A stretch of 64,000 nucleotides of DNA, from assembly GCA_032718475.1 (NCBI GenBank), contig JAUCBJ010006626.1, positions 27,884 through 91,883 on the forward strand, written 5' to 3'. The position numbers and the translations under genes were made by a program. The notes under the pieces were generated by a model, which searched no databases, was not told where the DNA came from, and saw only the letters and a program-made list of their open reading frames with translations. Below are positions 21,872 to 33,694 of this stretch, one piece after another. The stretch is from Nemertoderma westbladi. Lineage: Eukaryota; Xenacoelomorpha; Nemertodermatida; Nemertodermatidae. Position 1 is the stretch's first letter. The number at the start of each line of letters is the position of its first letter.

Positions 21872-23023
21872 TTATTGCGCTTCCTCTAGAAGACACAGTG
21901 AATTGATATGACGGACAATGTCTTTGCCATTGGAAAGACGTACAGAGGCACTTCTAACAATTCCTGCCGCATCTGGAAAGGTTTCCAGTATCCGGCCGTA
22001 ATTCCACCTTACTCGTGGAATTTGAATGTTCTTAATTAGAACAAGATCATCGGGTTTGATATTGCGAACAACACGTGTCCAAACCCGACGCTTCTGTAAG
22101 AGGCTGATGTATTCGCCTCGCCAGCGAACCCAGAACTCATCTCTCAGGGCTTGGGCTTGGCGCCAAGTCCTCCGACTTCCAATATCATCAAAGGACATTT
22201 CTTTCAATGGGGCGTTCTCAGCCCGGCGACCACAGAGGATATGATTTGGAGTTAACGGTTCCAAATCTCTGGGGTCGTCTGAAAGCGGAGTAAGTGGCCG
22301 ACTATTTAATATGCCCTCTGCTTCTACTAAATATGTTCGTAAAACGTCTTCAGATACTAAGTGGTCCCCTATGACACTAACTAGTAGCTGTTTAGTAGTG
22401 CCAATGAGACGTTCAATAAAACCCCTCTCGTGGGGTGCATCGACCTTAGTCCAAGTCCATTCTATGGCGCTCTTCAATAAAAAGTCATCAACATCGGGAT
22501 TTGATACTATGTCCCGAAAGTATTCAAGTTGTGATTGGGCACCCACAAAATTACTACCATTGTCCGAAGTAATTTTGGAAATGCCTCCACGTCGAGCTGT
22601 GAATCGACGCAGGCCATTAAGGAATGCGTCTGAATCTGCAGCAACAAGCAACTCCAAATGGACTGCACGTGTCACTTGACAAGTGAAAATGAGTCCATAA
22701 CGTTTATTTAATGATTTTGAACTACGTAACTTTCGACCTGCGACTGTGTATGGGCCGAACATGTCGGCACCACAATTTTCAAAAGGTGGGGTATGTGGAG
22801 CAAGACGTGTATCAGACAATGCGGACATTTGCTGATTAAGTGGTTTTGCTCCTACTTTACGACAGGTAACACATTTTGTTACTACTTGTCGCACTTTCTG
22901 TTGATCTCGTAAGATCCAATATCGCTTACGCAATTCTGAAACTGTAAAATTAGTTGCCATGTGACCAACTGCATGGTGGTGATAAATAATCAATGCTGTC
23001 ACGACTGGGTGGTCAGCAGGCAA
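21872..23023 (-). CDS. BEL/Pao integrase (intact frame in a deleted element)
   Basis: About 383 codons without a stop. The N-terminal zinc-binding module has His17/His21 and Cys51/Cys54 (YHHHAVGH, CVTCRK). Catalytic-core residues appear as CGADMFG (Asp87), ITSDNGSNF (Asp154) and GFIERLIGTTK (Glu204), followed by the C-terminal DUF5641-like domain (LVLIKNIQIPRVRWNYGRI, RHINSLCLLEE). In complete elements this domain is the C-terminal part of Pol and joins element cDNA to host DNA. Here it has no ATG of its own (the first codon is TTG) and sits directly after the gag fragment in another frame, so it is unlikely to be made as a separate protein. Confidence 0.85.
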   Translation of the reverse strand: MPADHPVVTALIIYHHHAVGHMATNFTVSELRKRYWILRDQQKVRQVVTKCVTCRKVGAKPLNQQMSALSDTRLAPHTPPFENCGADMFGPYTVAGRKLRSSKSLNKRYGLIFTCQVTRAVHLELLVAADSDAFLNGLRRFTARRGGISKITSDNGSNFVGAQSQLEYFRDIVSNPDVDDFLLKSAIEWTWTKVDAPHERGFIERLIGTTKQLLVSVIGDHLVSEDVLRTYLVEAEGILNSRPLTPLSDDPRDLEPLTPNHILCGRRAENAPLKEMSFDDIGSRRTWRQAQALRDEFWVRWRGEYISLLQKRRVWTRVVRNIKPDDLVLIKNIQIPRVRWNYGRILETFPDAAGIVRSASVRLSNGKDIVRHINSLCLLEEAQ

Positions 23024-23025
23024 GA

Positions 23026-23496
23026 CTATGGGGTTCGCGGTATAATATGGTACCCCAGCTGAACTTGATTTTCACTTGGCATAGGCCTACTGACATTAAA
23101 CTGTTCAAAATATGAATTAAATTTTCTAGTAAACTGTCCACGCCAATACGTTTGTTGTTTTTTAAGATATTTTAGACGTGCTGCTGGTGCAGTTGACGTT
23201 GATGCTGCAGAATTGGACTGATATTTATTTGCATTGTCCTCTCCAGTTGTACCAGTGGCAGAATCAGGATTGTCACTGTTTATAACCCCCTCTTCTATGG
23301 TCACCGCCACAGAAGTTTGAGGTCGAGGGTAGCTGGAACTGTCTATAAATTCATCTGATTCTTGATGAACTACAGGTACAGTACCGGTACTACTAATTGG
23401 GGAGTTTCGCGGTTCAAACACATCCCCAACCTCTGACTCGACAATAGGAGCCGATGTACTGGTATGAATGACTGTAGTGTTACTTTCAGTAGACAT
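23026..23496 (-). pseudogene. BEL gag N-terminus, cut off by an internal deletion
   Basis: ATG at 23494-23496, 588 bp inside the 5' LTR. About 156 codons: an acidic, Ser/Thr-rich N-terminal part (MSTESNTTVIHTS), then a basic amphipathic stretch (RLKYLKKQQTYWRGQFTRKF) and a stop TAG at 23026. It ends precisely where integrase sequence begins (IVLPADHPVV in another frame). Capsid, zinc knuckles, protease, RT and RNase H are absent, so a deletion of several kb joins gag to integrase here. Confidence 0.7.
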
Positions 23497-24084
23497 AGTA
23501 AGATAGCGACTTCTATTACTGTATTAATCCTACAGTTACAAAGTCTGAAAGGTGACTACAGGCAGACAGGACTAGGTCAGCTAGTTAATTGTCAGTATAA
23601 ATTAAATACCGGTCAGCCGGTAGGCTCTGTCAGTCTGTGACAATATGACAGTCAGACAGTATAACAGTATATAATGATCCAAACTTACTGTAATTTTAGA
23701 CCTAGCAGCCTAGGGCCTACCTACTGGATAATTAGCTAATCCCTAATGGGCAGGTGCAGACTGACTGAAAAATTAATAATTATGCAATACAACCTGAACC
23801 TTTAATAAAACCAAAACCAAACAGTTTTAACCATTGCTGCATTGACCTACAATTTTTATTTAAATATATGCAGGCTACGGCCTACCGGTACTGTTAGACT
23901 TAGACAGGCTGACAGGTACCAGGGTACCGGCAGACTGGTACCGATAAACAGATAAAAGCAGAAAAGGTACCGGTATGATTATTACCAGTGTGCCTGTCTG
24001 CCAGTACAGCAGTACCGATATTTTCTGATCAGCTGATTACAGGATTAATTTCGGAATTAATTGAGATTCAATACTCTTTTTTAC
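23497..24084. other. 5' leader of the deleted BEL element
   Basis: Untranslated sequence between the 5' LTR and gag ATG, rich in TACCGGTA-type motifs. No primer-binding site starting TGG is visible at the LTR edge. Confidence 0.5.
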
Positions 24085-26115
24085 TGTTCCGGATATTGAG
24101 AGAAAACCACCAGGTTTTAACTTAGCGGTTTTTACCTACAGGCTAAGGGGGTTCGCGACCTGGTTGAACGAGAATTTGTAAGTTTTACAGGAATTTACAG
24201 TATTAACGTTCATCAATTCCGCAGTAAAGGTTGACCGATCGGCATATATTCAAGATATGGAAGTAAGGCGTAAGGGAATGTAATTCTAGGTATTGACTGA
24301 TTGAGAAACAATAAAGAATATAAAAAACTTTCAACATCTATATATTTCTGAATCCGTACCGGTATGACAGTCTTACTTTCCCTGGAGCAGTAATAGCACA
24401 ACAGTACAATTAGCCCGTAATAGCCTATTATTAGGCGTTCCTACATTCTGACATTCTGATATTTCGTTTGAATATTGAATATATAGGGGCCTACATGAAT
24501 ATAAACACATTTGGTAAAAAAGAGTATTGCGAACCCACAGGTTTTTAGCCCTGTTTTATGGATGGGCGGATGGGTGCTAATATACCAAGTTTTATTATCT
24601 TGGTATACTGCGGACAATACTGCCTTAATAATATCTTAGCTCTGCGTACCTATTGGTTCACGGTCCTTGACATAGGTGACCATTATTACCGTAATGTGTG
24701 TGTGTGTGTGTGTTAGTGTGTGTGTGTGTGTGTGTGTGTGTCCAGAGCGATATCTCAGTTATTTATTAATCAATCGAAACAAAATTTGGACAAAAGTTAG
24801 ATATAGGGATGGCGAAGGCTCATACAAAAAATTGGGTGTCGAGATGGTATTTGTGCGATGTGAGCGCTATATTTGCGTGTTTTCGCATGGTTTAGGAAAA
24901 AGCTATCTTGTCATAGGGAACGCAATGAATGATTCTGATATTTGGCATGGAGGTACCTGAATTATTTGTAAATCGATTAACGGAGGCCGATTTTTAAATT
25001 TGGACCTACATTATGACCTAATTGAAGATTTAATTAAGGTAATTAATTAGCACTGCTAGTACTGTCTGATTGTCTGCCTGTAGTAGGCATACCGGACCGG
25101 TACTACCTGACCACTGTAGGCCTATCTGCCTATCTTCATACTGTCATAGGTCAGTACAGCAGTAGGTCCTAGCCTAGCCCTAGCAGTAAATATAATATTT
25201 CGCCATGTTCGCAGGCGACTTCGCACTGACTACCAGTAGGCCTATGCAGCTATGCTATGAGATTAACCGTCCAGTCGTTCAGATGCATATGGTACCGGTA
25301 CTGGAACGGGTTACGGTTTAATCCTGCATTTGTCAATTACGACAATACCGGTACGACTTTGAGTACCGCTGTACCGGTACGCGGTAGCCTACCGTTACCG
25401 GTTGACCGGTAGGCGTAGGCGGTAGACCTACGGTGCGATGGTAGCCAGCCGGTAGGTGGTAGGCTTACCGTACCAGTATAAATGTTGGCGGATGGCGGGA
25501 TGACGTCGTGTGGCGCGTAATTACTTACCGGTTGCCGGTAGACGCCTACCCAACTCGTAACTGGTGGTCGTGGTCGTGGTGGGATGAGCACAGGAGCATG
25601 AGGTCGCCTACGATGGGAACAAGTGAAAAGGAAACATAGGCCTACCCGAACGAAAACGTATTATTATTGTACTGATTAAGTAGGAGGACCGTGAACCTTC
25701 CAGGCTTGCCAGCTTGTTAATAACTGTAGTTAGGATGCTGCAGTATTAAACTGTAAAGCAGTAACCTGACTACTGGTACAGAGCTGTACTACTGACGTGG
25801 GTAATTAATTATAATCCTAAATCAGTAGCAGTGATTCAGTCTTCTGTCAATATATAAGACATTCAGACATGTGAATAATGATTACTGGCAATACTGGTTA
25901 TTGGATTGCCGAGTACTGTATATTTTTATTTCTTTCTATATTGCAATATAATTGGTATCATTCCTACCGGATAAGCTAAGCTAAGGCGAATCCTGGTTGA
26001 CCTTCAATATATCTCTGTTTGTAATAGAATCACACGGTATGTTAAGTATTAATAAAGTCGGGTAAACCAATGATTGTTGACTCATTATTATTGAGTCTTT
26101 GCAACTTACGGCACA
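24085..26115 (-). repeat. 5' LTR of the deleted BEL element
   Basis: About 2.03 kb. It holds a (GT)n microsatellite (24693-24742) and a tract rich in ACCGGTAC-type palindromes (25250-25560). The segment 24650-25720 is absent from the partner LTR. The partner's junction fits a deletion between TT dinucleotides, so this is probably the full-length form. It preserves the empty TTAA site near 24625-24640. Confidence 0.85.
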
Positions 26116-26120
26116 CTTAT

Positions 26121-26535
26121 CTGCCAAGGCAGTCAGCTCACCTTGTCGCATTGGGGACCCCAGTGTTAGGGTGTTTACTGAGGCTAGTCTAGTGACTTGC
26201 CTTAGATTTACCAATGGCTTTGTTGGTCGGGGTGGAAAATGAGAGTAGCCTCCAACTCCAGAATCCCTCTCCCCCTCACAATCTGGCCTCCCTGGTGACC
26301 CAGGGTTTGGGCCAGAAAGGTCATCAGGAAAGGGACTCAAAGAATTGTTTGCCGCTCTCTCTCCAGTAGGGGGAGAGACAGGCAGCCGATCATGAGATAA
26401 CTGACGCCTGTGAGGCCGACTGTGTCCAGTCATTCCACTGGCCTCTAGTGGTTGGACCTCCGCATTACTAATGTTATCCATAGTGGGGGTTGGGGGTGCT
26501 TTTTTGCCGAGTCAGCTCTCGGGGCAAATACCACG
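26121..26535 (-). pseudogene. 5' end of the RTE-like LINE, separated by the BEL element
   Basis: ATG at 26479-26481 (MDNISNAEVQPLE). The frame runs through a Pro/Ser/Arg-rich N-terminal region and into TLGSPMRQGELTALADK, the start of the endonuclease fold, up to the BEL target duplication. Ignoring the BEL insertion and one CTTAT, the same frame continues as LSLSAVGVQEHRM at 18250. The 5' UTR holds the Pro-compatible run CCCCCAACCCCCA and the GGGGCAAATACCAC motif. Confidence 0.8.
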
Positions 26536-27388
26536 CATAAAGATATTGTAGATGCAAATGCAACCTTGAATAAAAGATAGGCCTGACACAAATAATATTA
26601 ATAAATACAAATAGGCAGTACCACAACAGGCAATAGTATAGTACAGAATAGGATATAAGATGATAATTTTAATTTACCTGCCAAGAAACAAATGGTATAT
26701 AAAATCCTGTTTGAATTCCACAACTTCCCAGGTTACTCCACCGAGTAACATAATTTCAGTGCCATGGCCAATTCGGTCTGTTTATTTAATAATGCCTATT
26801 CCTTTAGGACTGGCATCCTTCATTTTAATGGACTCTGCCTGCATGTAATATTTGTGTGGAACATTGAGGGACAATAATAAAGTATAACAAAATCATGATC
26901 TGGCGGCCTTGACTGCCTGCTGAGAAACCAGTTGTGCTCAGGACCTGATGTGTTTCCTTTTGTGCGTCAGTGTTCTGCTCCCCTGTCATGAAAATGGCGC
27001 ACCAGTTGGGAATGTGATGAACCAGAATGATTTCAGGAAGAATCAGAAATTCTTCCAGGCACATCTAGGTCGAATTTGATCTCGTAGTAGAATCGCAGAC
27101 TAATCATATACACCATTACCTGGAATATAGTGTCATTATTCAGGTATCTGCCCCCCCCCCCCCCCCCCCCACAAATGTTTCTACAAATCTTAATGAGATT
27201 GCATGAAATTTGAAACAGACATACTCTAGTTTCACGCAATTCCTTCTGGGTGGATGAGTCAGAAATATTATTTTTGCGCTCATTCTTTAGGTAAACGTCT
27301 TTGAAAAAGGTGTCTCCGTCGATATTTCACCAGTTACAGTCGTGTTACGTCTTCAACCTTATAGTGATTTATTGATATTGTTAGAAAG
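26536..27388. other. Gene-free stretch with a poly-C run
   Basis: No supported gene. A run of about 20 Cs lies at 27151-27170. Frames on either strand are short and without domain signatures. Confidence 0.5.
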
Positions 27389-27396
27389 CTGGACAT

Positions 27397-28699
27397 TAGG
27401 GTGGTGCGTTTTTTACTTTTTTTCGATTTCATTGTTCTACCGGTGCACAAAAGTTGCCAAATGGTAAAAAAATAAGGCAAAAAAAATTTCTTTAAATTTC
27501 GTCTATGTCTTCACGGATCCCAAGAGGGTTGAAATTTTGTGCCATCGCGATGCACCATAATGAAATTTATAACAATATAACACATTGATGAAAGATCAAT
27601 GACTCTAAAAAGAACTTCCTGCATGCATCAAATGTCATCAAATAGGTCCAAACTTAGTTAGATACCAAAATTTGATTTGACCGATTTGAAAATGACCGAC
27701 TTAGTGGGGGTAGACACCATCAAAACAAGCATAGAGCGAATAGTTCTTGAGATATTACAGAAAATGTTAAGTACGGCACATGTCAACATTACTGCCTTGA
27801 TGATTTATAGACAAATACACAAAAATGTTACTTCTAATTATCTTAAGGCATCAAAAATATACACATCACTGCAACAAATTGATTTAGTGTATACAGAGAC
27901 CTTCAAAATTAAAGAGTAGTACATAATTCACTATAGTTTTTGTACAAAATGTGTGGAATGGGTCAACTCAATATCAAGTAGTAATTGGTGGACTTACTAG
28001 TCTTGACATTTTATAAAATAACTCAAGAACTAATGACTCTACTCTTATTTTGAAGGTGTCTTCACCCACTATATTGATCATTTCTGTGATGTGTCTATTT
28101 TTTGATTCCTTGAGATAATTCAAAATATCATTTATTGTGTATTTGTCCATATCACATCAAGGCGGTAATGTAGACTTGTGCCGTACTTCACATTTTCTGC
28201 GATATCTCAAGAACTATTCGATCTACGTTTGTTTTGAAGGTGTCTACCCCCACTAAATCGGCCATTGCGGTTCTAATGAGCATAATATGAATGCAGTAGG
28301 AGAACTCAAAGTTGGCCATCGCGAAAATTGAGAATAATCATCACTTGCGCCAAATGGTAGGTTCTGGCCATGTGCCTGTGGCACTAGTTCCCTTGACCCA
28401 AAAGTTAAAATTTTGGTATCTAATTAAGTTTGGACCCATTTGATGACATTTGATGCATGCAGGAAGTTCTTTTTTGAGTCATTGATCTTTCATCAATGTG
28501 TTATATTGTTATACATTTCATTATGCTGTTATGGCATATGGTGCATCGCGATGGCACAAAATTTCAACCCTCTTGGGATCCGTGAAGATATAGATGAAAT
28601 TTAAAGAAATTTTTTTTCCCTTATTTTTTTACCATTTGGCAACTTTTGTGCACCGGTAGAACAATGAAATCGAAAAAAAGTAAAAAACGCACCGCCCTA
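27397..28699. mobile_element. Fold-back element, copy 2, with 8-bp target duplication
   Basis: A 1303-bp near-palindrome with the same ends as copy 1 (TAGGGTGGTGCG...CGCACCGCCCTA). CTGGACAT occurs immediately before (27389-27396) and after (28700-28707), an 8-bp duplication as made by hAT transposases. The interior is inverted relative to copy 1: the shared 81-codon frame is on the plus strand here (27677-27919). No transposase; mobilisation would be in trans. Confidence 0.9.
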
Positions 28700-28854
28700 C
28701 TGGACATGCAAGTATTCCAAAAATGTAACACAATCTGAATTTATTCGTAAATTATCTGAGGTATAAGCGTTCGATGTTCTTGCATCTGCACAAGGCTATT
28801 TTTTTAAATTATTATTAAATATCAATTAATTATTCTATTACACCATATTCTGGG

Positions 28855-29060
28855 CAGTAACTATGGAAGCAATAAAGTATACAGTTCAATACTTTATTAA
28901 TGAAATTAGCAACAAAAAAGTATCAATTTAAGAATAATGTAATTATTAAGCCCCAAATAATTATTTATTTCATGGGGGAAAAAAAGTTGAACACTTTTTT
29001 TCAATATTCTCTCGACCCTTTATTAACCTCGCTTGCGCACGGTAAATAAAATGTCTCGAG
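28855..29060. repeat. AT-rich dispersed module, copy 1 of 3
   Basis: It contains GAAGCAATA, GTATCAATTTAAGAATAA, TTTTTTTCAATATTCTCTCG, CCTTTATTAACCTCG and GGTAAATAAAATG. Related copies begin near 29755 and 32490. No coding potential. Confidence 0.6.
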
Positions 29061-29754
29061 AATAATGAAATGACATTATATAAATATCCAATTTCAAACA
29101 ATAATTTCAATTCCCATTCGCAATTAAGCGAATAAGATTATTATTTATGTCTTTTCAATGCAATCTGGCATTGCTGGAATGCTATAAGGTACGTTGTAGA
29201 GCAGTTTAGTACACGTGATAGGGTGCCAGCTTTTATGGTGATATTGATATTTATTTAATTTTATTACCACAAAGTTCATATATACACAAATAATAAAATA
29301 ATAATAATATAAATAAATAATAATAAACATTTTTATTTATAAATTGTTACCTTTTCGATCAAAATTAGACCAAAATCGGGAGAAAAATTTGTTCCTTTTT
29401 TTCCCTAGGGAAAAAAATTAACCCATAGGATTGCATTGATTTCACTTTTTTTCCCGACGAAAAAAGTAAAACAAAATATTTTTGGTGTAATTTCTTAATT
29501 TTATTAAATGTGTTCAAAGAACATCGACGTAGAAAAGGTTTGCAAGTAATTTGAATAAAATCCATTCACGCATTCAAAAGTTATTGCAACTTCAGTGTCA
29601 TCAAGGCGAACTCCAAAACGGAACTCAATATCCAATGTTGGTTTATGGTGTTAACCGGCTCTCTAGTTACGTAATAAATATTCGAGAACACTAAATTATT
29701 TAACATTGAGTGAGTTTGCATCAGGAGTTGAAGATTACAATAATTTGAATTTCC
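29061..29754. other. AT-rich stretch without genes
   Basis: Nothing beyond an imperfect inverted repeat of T/C and A/G tracts near 29380-29470 (TTTTTTTCCCTAGGGAAAAAAA at its core). Confidence 0.5.
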
Positions 29755-29829
29755 ATAACTATGGAAGCAATATAATATAATAGTCAAATGCTATAGTTCA
29801 ACATATTTTGTACCACTATATCGCTGTAG

Positions 29830-31294
29830 GTTTTCTTAAAGAAGCAACAAAAAGTACCAATTTAAGAATAAAATTACGTATTACATGGGAAAAAAACTTT
29901 GAACATTTTTTTTCAATATTCTCTCGTCCCTTTATTAACCTCGTTGACGCTCGGTAAATAAAATGCCTCGAGAATAGTGAAACGAAATGTTCTACTTTAT
30001 TCCCATGTAATAAATAATTTTGTGACTGATGAATATTAATATTGGGGTTAGTAGAGGGCGAATTTATTAAGGTCGCGTAGTAGTAGTGAACTAGAGTAGC
30101 TACTACAGGACCTCTATGGAAGTTATGCAGACCTGATAACTAATAAACCGGGTTGTGAAATAGCTGACAATATGGACATTTCGCATGTTGCATCGTTTTG
30201 CACCTGCGTGAGATTTAAATATATTTAATAAATACACCATATTCTGGAACAATTTGTTTATCACTTTCATTGTTGGGAAACAATGCAATTCCTCTTTAAT
30301 CATAACTACCGGTACATAGCTATTCAAAACATATAATGTTCCCGAATAGGCGAATATTGTATATTTATTAAATAGAATATTAAATAGCCTCGTGGAGATA
30401 TAAGACCATCAAACTTTCGAATGCCATGCCAAATCTCAGCTATTTTACGACGAAATTCACATTGTCTCATATATTTGGAATCCTTACACGGCCAGATTTC
30501 TAACAATACCAACGAATCAATGTAAGATTAAAGAATAACAATATAGACGGAGAGACTTTTAGAAAGCGAAAACATAAATCCTGACTCATCCAGTGAGGAG
30601 GGAGGCAAATGTGGCGAAGTTTCCACAACCCTCGGGTCCCCTATCAACAATGTCTCAACTCAAAAGAGTCATAGTTACTCCTGCCGTTTACCCGCGCTTC
30701 AATAAATTTCTTCAACGTGACATGCATAGCACTGGACAGAAATAAAATTGCGTAAAAAAAGTCCTAAAGGGTGTATGATAGACTGCTAGGGCCCGCTGTT
30801 TGGTGGTGGGTAGGACATTATGCAAACAGGGCCTTATGAGAACGAGACATTACGCCAAATTTAGAGCTGTTTGCCAAACGTCCTGTTTGTTTGCGTAGCT
30901 CGTCCTGTTTCCGTACCATCCGTCGCCGTATATATTAAATATAATATATAGCCTTGCAATATCCAAGAAACAATTCCCTTAATCCTTTCTAGAAAAAAAT
31001 CCATACAGCTTTAATTACTGTGTAGGTTGATACATGAGCTGGTTACCCATCTACATTGGGTATCACACAGCGATATAATATTATCACCATCTGTTAGAAT
31101 TTACACTTTCTATATTACAAATTGATTAAGAAAGTCTGCATTGAATGAAGGATAATGCAGTCCGGCAGTGTCGAATAAATAATTTAAACTAATTAAACGA
31201 AGTATAATTAAGAAACGTTAGTCTGAGAGGTATATGAATAAAAAAATGTCTGTGCACATAATATATAAAATTAAATTAAATAACCCAATGTATA
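29830..31294. repeat. Duplicated segment, copy A
   Basis: Collinear and highly similar to 32496-34468: both start GTTTTCTTAAAGAAGC and end ATAACCCAATGTATA. Copy A lacks two blocks present in copy B. No gene is visible in it; an AATAAA-bearing imperfect hairpin (GGTAAATAAAATGCCTCGAG) lies near 29950. Confidence 0.8.
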
Positions 31295-31296
31295 AC

Positions 31297-31475
31297 TCAC
31301 GATATTTTTCAACACTCGATATTTTTACTCTCGATATTTTTACTCTCGATATTTTTCAACACTCGATATTTTTCAACACTCGATATTTTTCAACACTCGA
31401 TATTTTTACTCTCGATATTTTTACTTTCGCTATTTTTACTCTCGATATTTTTCAAGTCTCGATATTTTTCACCAT
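31297..31475. repeat. Minisatellite of CTCGATATTTTT units
   Basis: About eleven units of 12-17 bp, alternating CTCGATATTTTTA and CTCGATATTTTTCAACA. It sits between duplicated segment A and an endonuclease fragment. Confidence 0.8.
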
Positions 31476-31487
31476 TACCGGACCTAG

Positions 31488-32483
31488 ATGCAGCCTTAAC
31501 TGCATTCTTGGCCGCTGTAGTCTGTTTGAGTCGGGACTCTTTCTGCGCCTTATGAAGGTCATTTCGGCACTTCTGAATTTTGTTGTCAGTCCAGGGGGCC
31601 CCTTTCCTGTTTCGAGGGTATACAGGAACTGCTAACTTAACTGCTTCTGTAAAGGCAGTATAGCCCTCACAGTGATCTGCCGCCTCAGAGGCAAGAGCCT
31701 CATACCTGTTGCTCAGCTGTAGTGTGAAGCTGGATCTCACACTTGGCTGTTGCAACAGAGAGGACCAGTCATGCCGCGGCAAGGCAGATTTCGTTGTTCT
31801 GCTAGCACGCAGACTAAGTTTTACCTTGGCCACAATAAGGCGGTGATCACTGGAGAAGGGTCGAAGTGTAAATGCATTACAGTCTTGTATAGAGCTCCTG
31901 TATTTCCTACGAAACAGAATATGGTCTATCTGGGACTTGTGACCACTGGGTCCACTATGAGTCCATAGCTTTCCAGTTCACTTCTTGAACTGGGTTCCAG
32001 CCGAAAACAATCCATTTCCAGAGATAAAATCCTGAAGATGGACAGAATTTCGGTTAACACTATTGCTATAGACCCGGGGCGATGTAGGTGATTGATGCAG
32101 ACTTGCATTAAAGTCTCCCAGGAATGTTAAGAATGCATGCTGATCCACTCCATCAGTAGCTGCTTGTAGATTGTGGTAGAAATTTTCCACCTCCTCTACA
32201 GGGGCAACACTAGTTGGAGAGTAGCACACAATCAGAACCACCTTAGGAAACTTCTTAGCCAGTCTTCCAGAACATGAGAAGTGGCAACGGATGATGCGGT
32301 TAGAGATTTGGTCTGTGCAATTGGATTCATCAATAGACCAATTCCACCATTGCCACTATCATCTGCTGACGCGAAGGCGAGTCGCCAACCGCCCCCCATG
32401 TCCTTAATCAGAACCTCATCAGTCTGTCCAGTCTGCATTCGGTGCTATTGAACACCCACTGCGCTAAGAGAAAGCTTATCTGC
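31488..32483 (-). pseudogene. Second copy of the RTE-like endonuclease (fragment)
   Basis: Nucleotide match to 17220-18250, with motifs EVLIKDMGGGWRLAF, FLGDFNASL and the same C-terminal helices (RKGAPWTDNKIQKCRNDLHKAQ). Small deletions and frameshifts split it into three frames. It is truncated at both ends. At its right edge it keeps the uninterrupted AAAGCTTATCTGC (32471-32483), the site that the BEL element occupies in the other copy. Confidence 0.85.
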
Positions 32484-32495
32484 ATATCAGTGAAC

Positions 32496-33659
32496 GTTTT
32501 CTTAAAGAAGCAGCAAAAAGTACCAATTTAAGAATAAAATTTCGTATTACATGGAAAAAAAACGTAGAACATATTTTTTCAATTAATTCTCTCGTCCCTT
32601 TATTGACCTCGTTGACGCTCGGTAAATAAAATGCCTCGAGAATAATGGATAAAAATTGTCTACTTTAATTCCCATGTAATAAATAATTATCTTTTTGTGA
32701 CTGATGAATATTAATATTGGGGTTAGTAGAGGGCGAATTTATTAAGTTTCAAATTACTTATCAATCAATTATATTCAAATTACCATACCGTTCGGTACGT
32801 ACTATTAAGATAATTATTTAATGTCTTTCATGGGCGTATCATAAGTTCGCTTGTTCGCCCCTGATTGACTATATGCAATGCAGTAGTAGTATTATGTAGT
32901 TATTATTATTAGTGTATTAATCTTGTAGTAGGCTATATTATATTAGTTAGTAGTACTGTAGTTAGTTCTTAGTTGTGTGCTATAAATAATATAATTTACA
33001 AAATTGTATATCATTATTAAAGCCACCGGGGCATCATTCCGGATTGAATGATTGAAGGTCGCGTAGTAGTAGTGAACTAGAGTAGCTACTACAGGACCTC
33101 TATGGAGAAGTTATGCGGGCCTGATAACTAATAAACCGGGTTGTGAAATAGCTGACAATATGGACATTTCGCATGTTGCATCGTTTTGCACCTGCGTGAG
33201 ATTTAAATATATTTAATAAATACACCATATTCTGGAACAATTTGTTTATCACTTCCATTGTTGGGAAACAATGCAATACCTTTTTAATCATACAACTACC
33301 GGTACATAGCTATTCAAAACATATAATGTTCCCGAATAGGCGAATATTGTATATTTATTAAATAGAATAAAATAGCCTCGTGGAGATATAAGACCATCAA
33401 ACTTTCGAATGCCATGCCAAATCTCAGTTATTTTACGACGAAATTCACATTGTCTTATATATTTGGAATCCTTACACGGCCATATTTCTAACAATACCAA
33501 CGAATCAATGTAAGATTAAAGAATAACAATATAGACGGAGAGACTTTTAGAAAGCGAAAATATAAATCCTGACTCATCCAGTGAGGAGGGAGGCAAATGT
33601 GGCGAAGTTTCCACACCCCTCGTGTCCCATATCAAAAATCATCAATGTCTCAACTCAAA

Positions 33660-33694
<35 letters not shown>

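Larger units (their letters stand above)
18251..26115 (-). mobile_element. Internally deleted BEL/Pao LTR retrotransposon
   Basis: LTRs at 18251-20351 and 24085-26115 begin TGTTCCGGAT and end ACGGCACA (TG...CA) and are flanked by the 5-bp duplication CTTAT (18246-18250 and 26116-26120). The internal region encodes only a gag N-terminus and an integrase on the minus strand; protease, RT and RNase H are missing. A purine tract (AAGGGGGAC, minus strand) abuts the 3' LTR at 20352. No TGG-type primer-binding site is obvious next to the 5' LTR. Shared LTR parts are almost identical, so insertion is recent. Confidence 0.9.
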
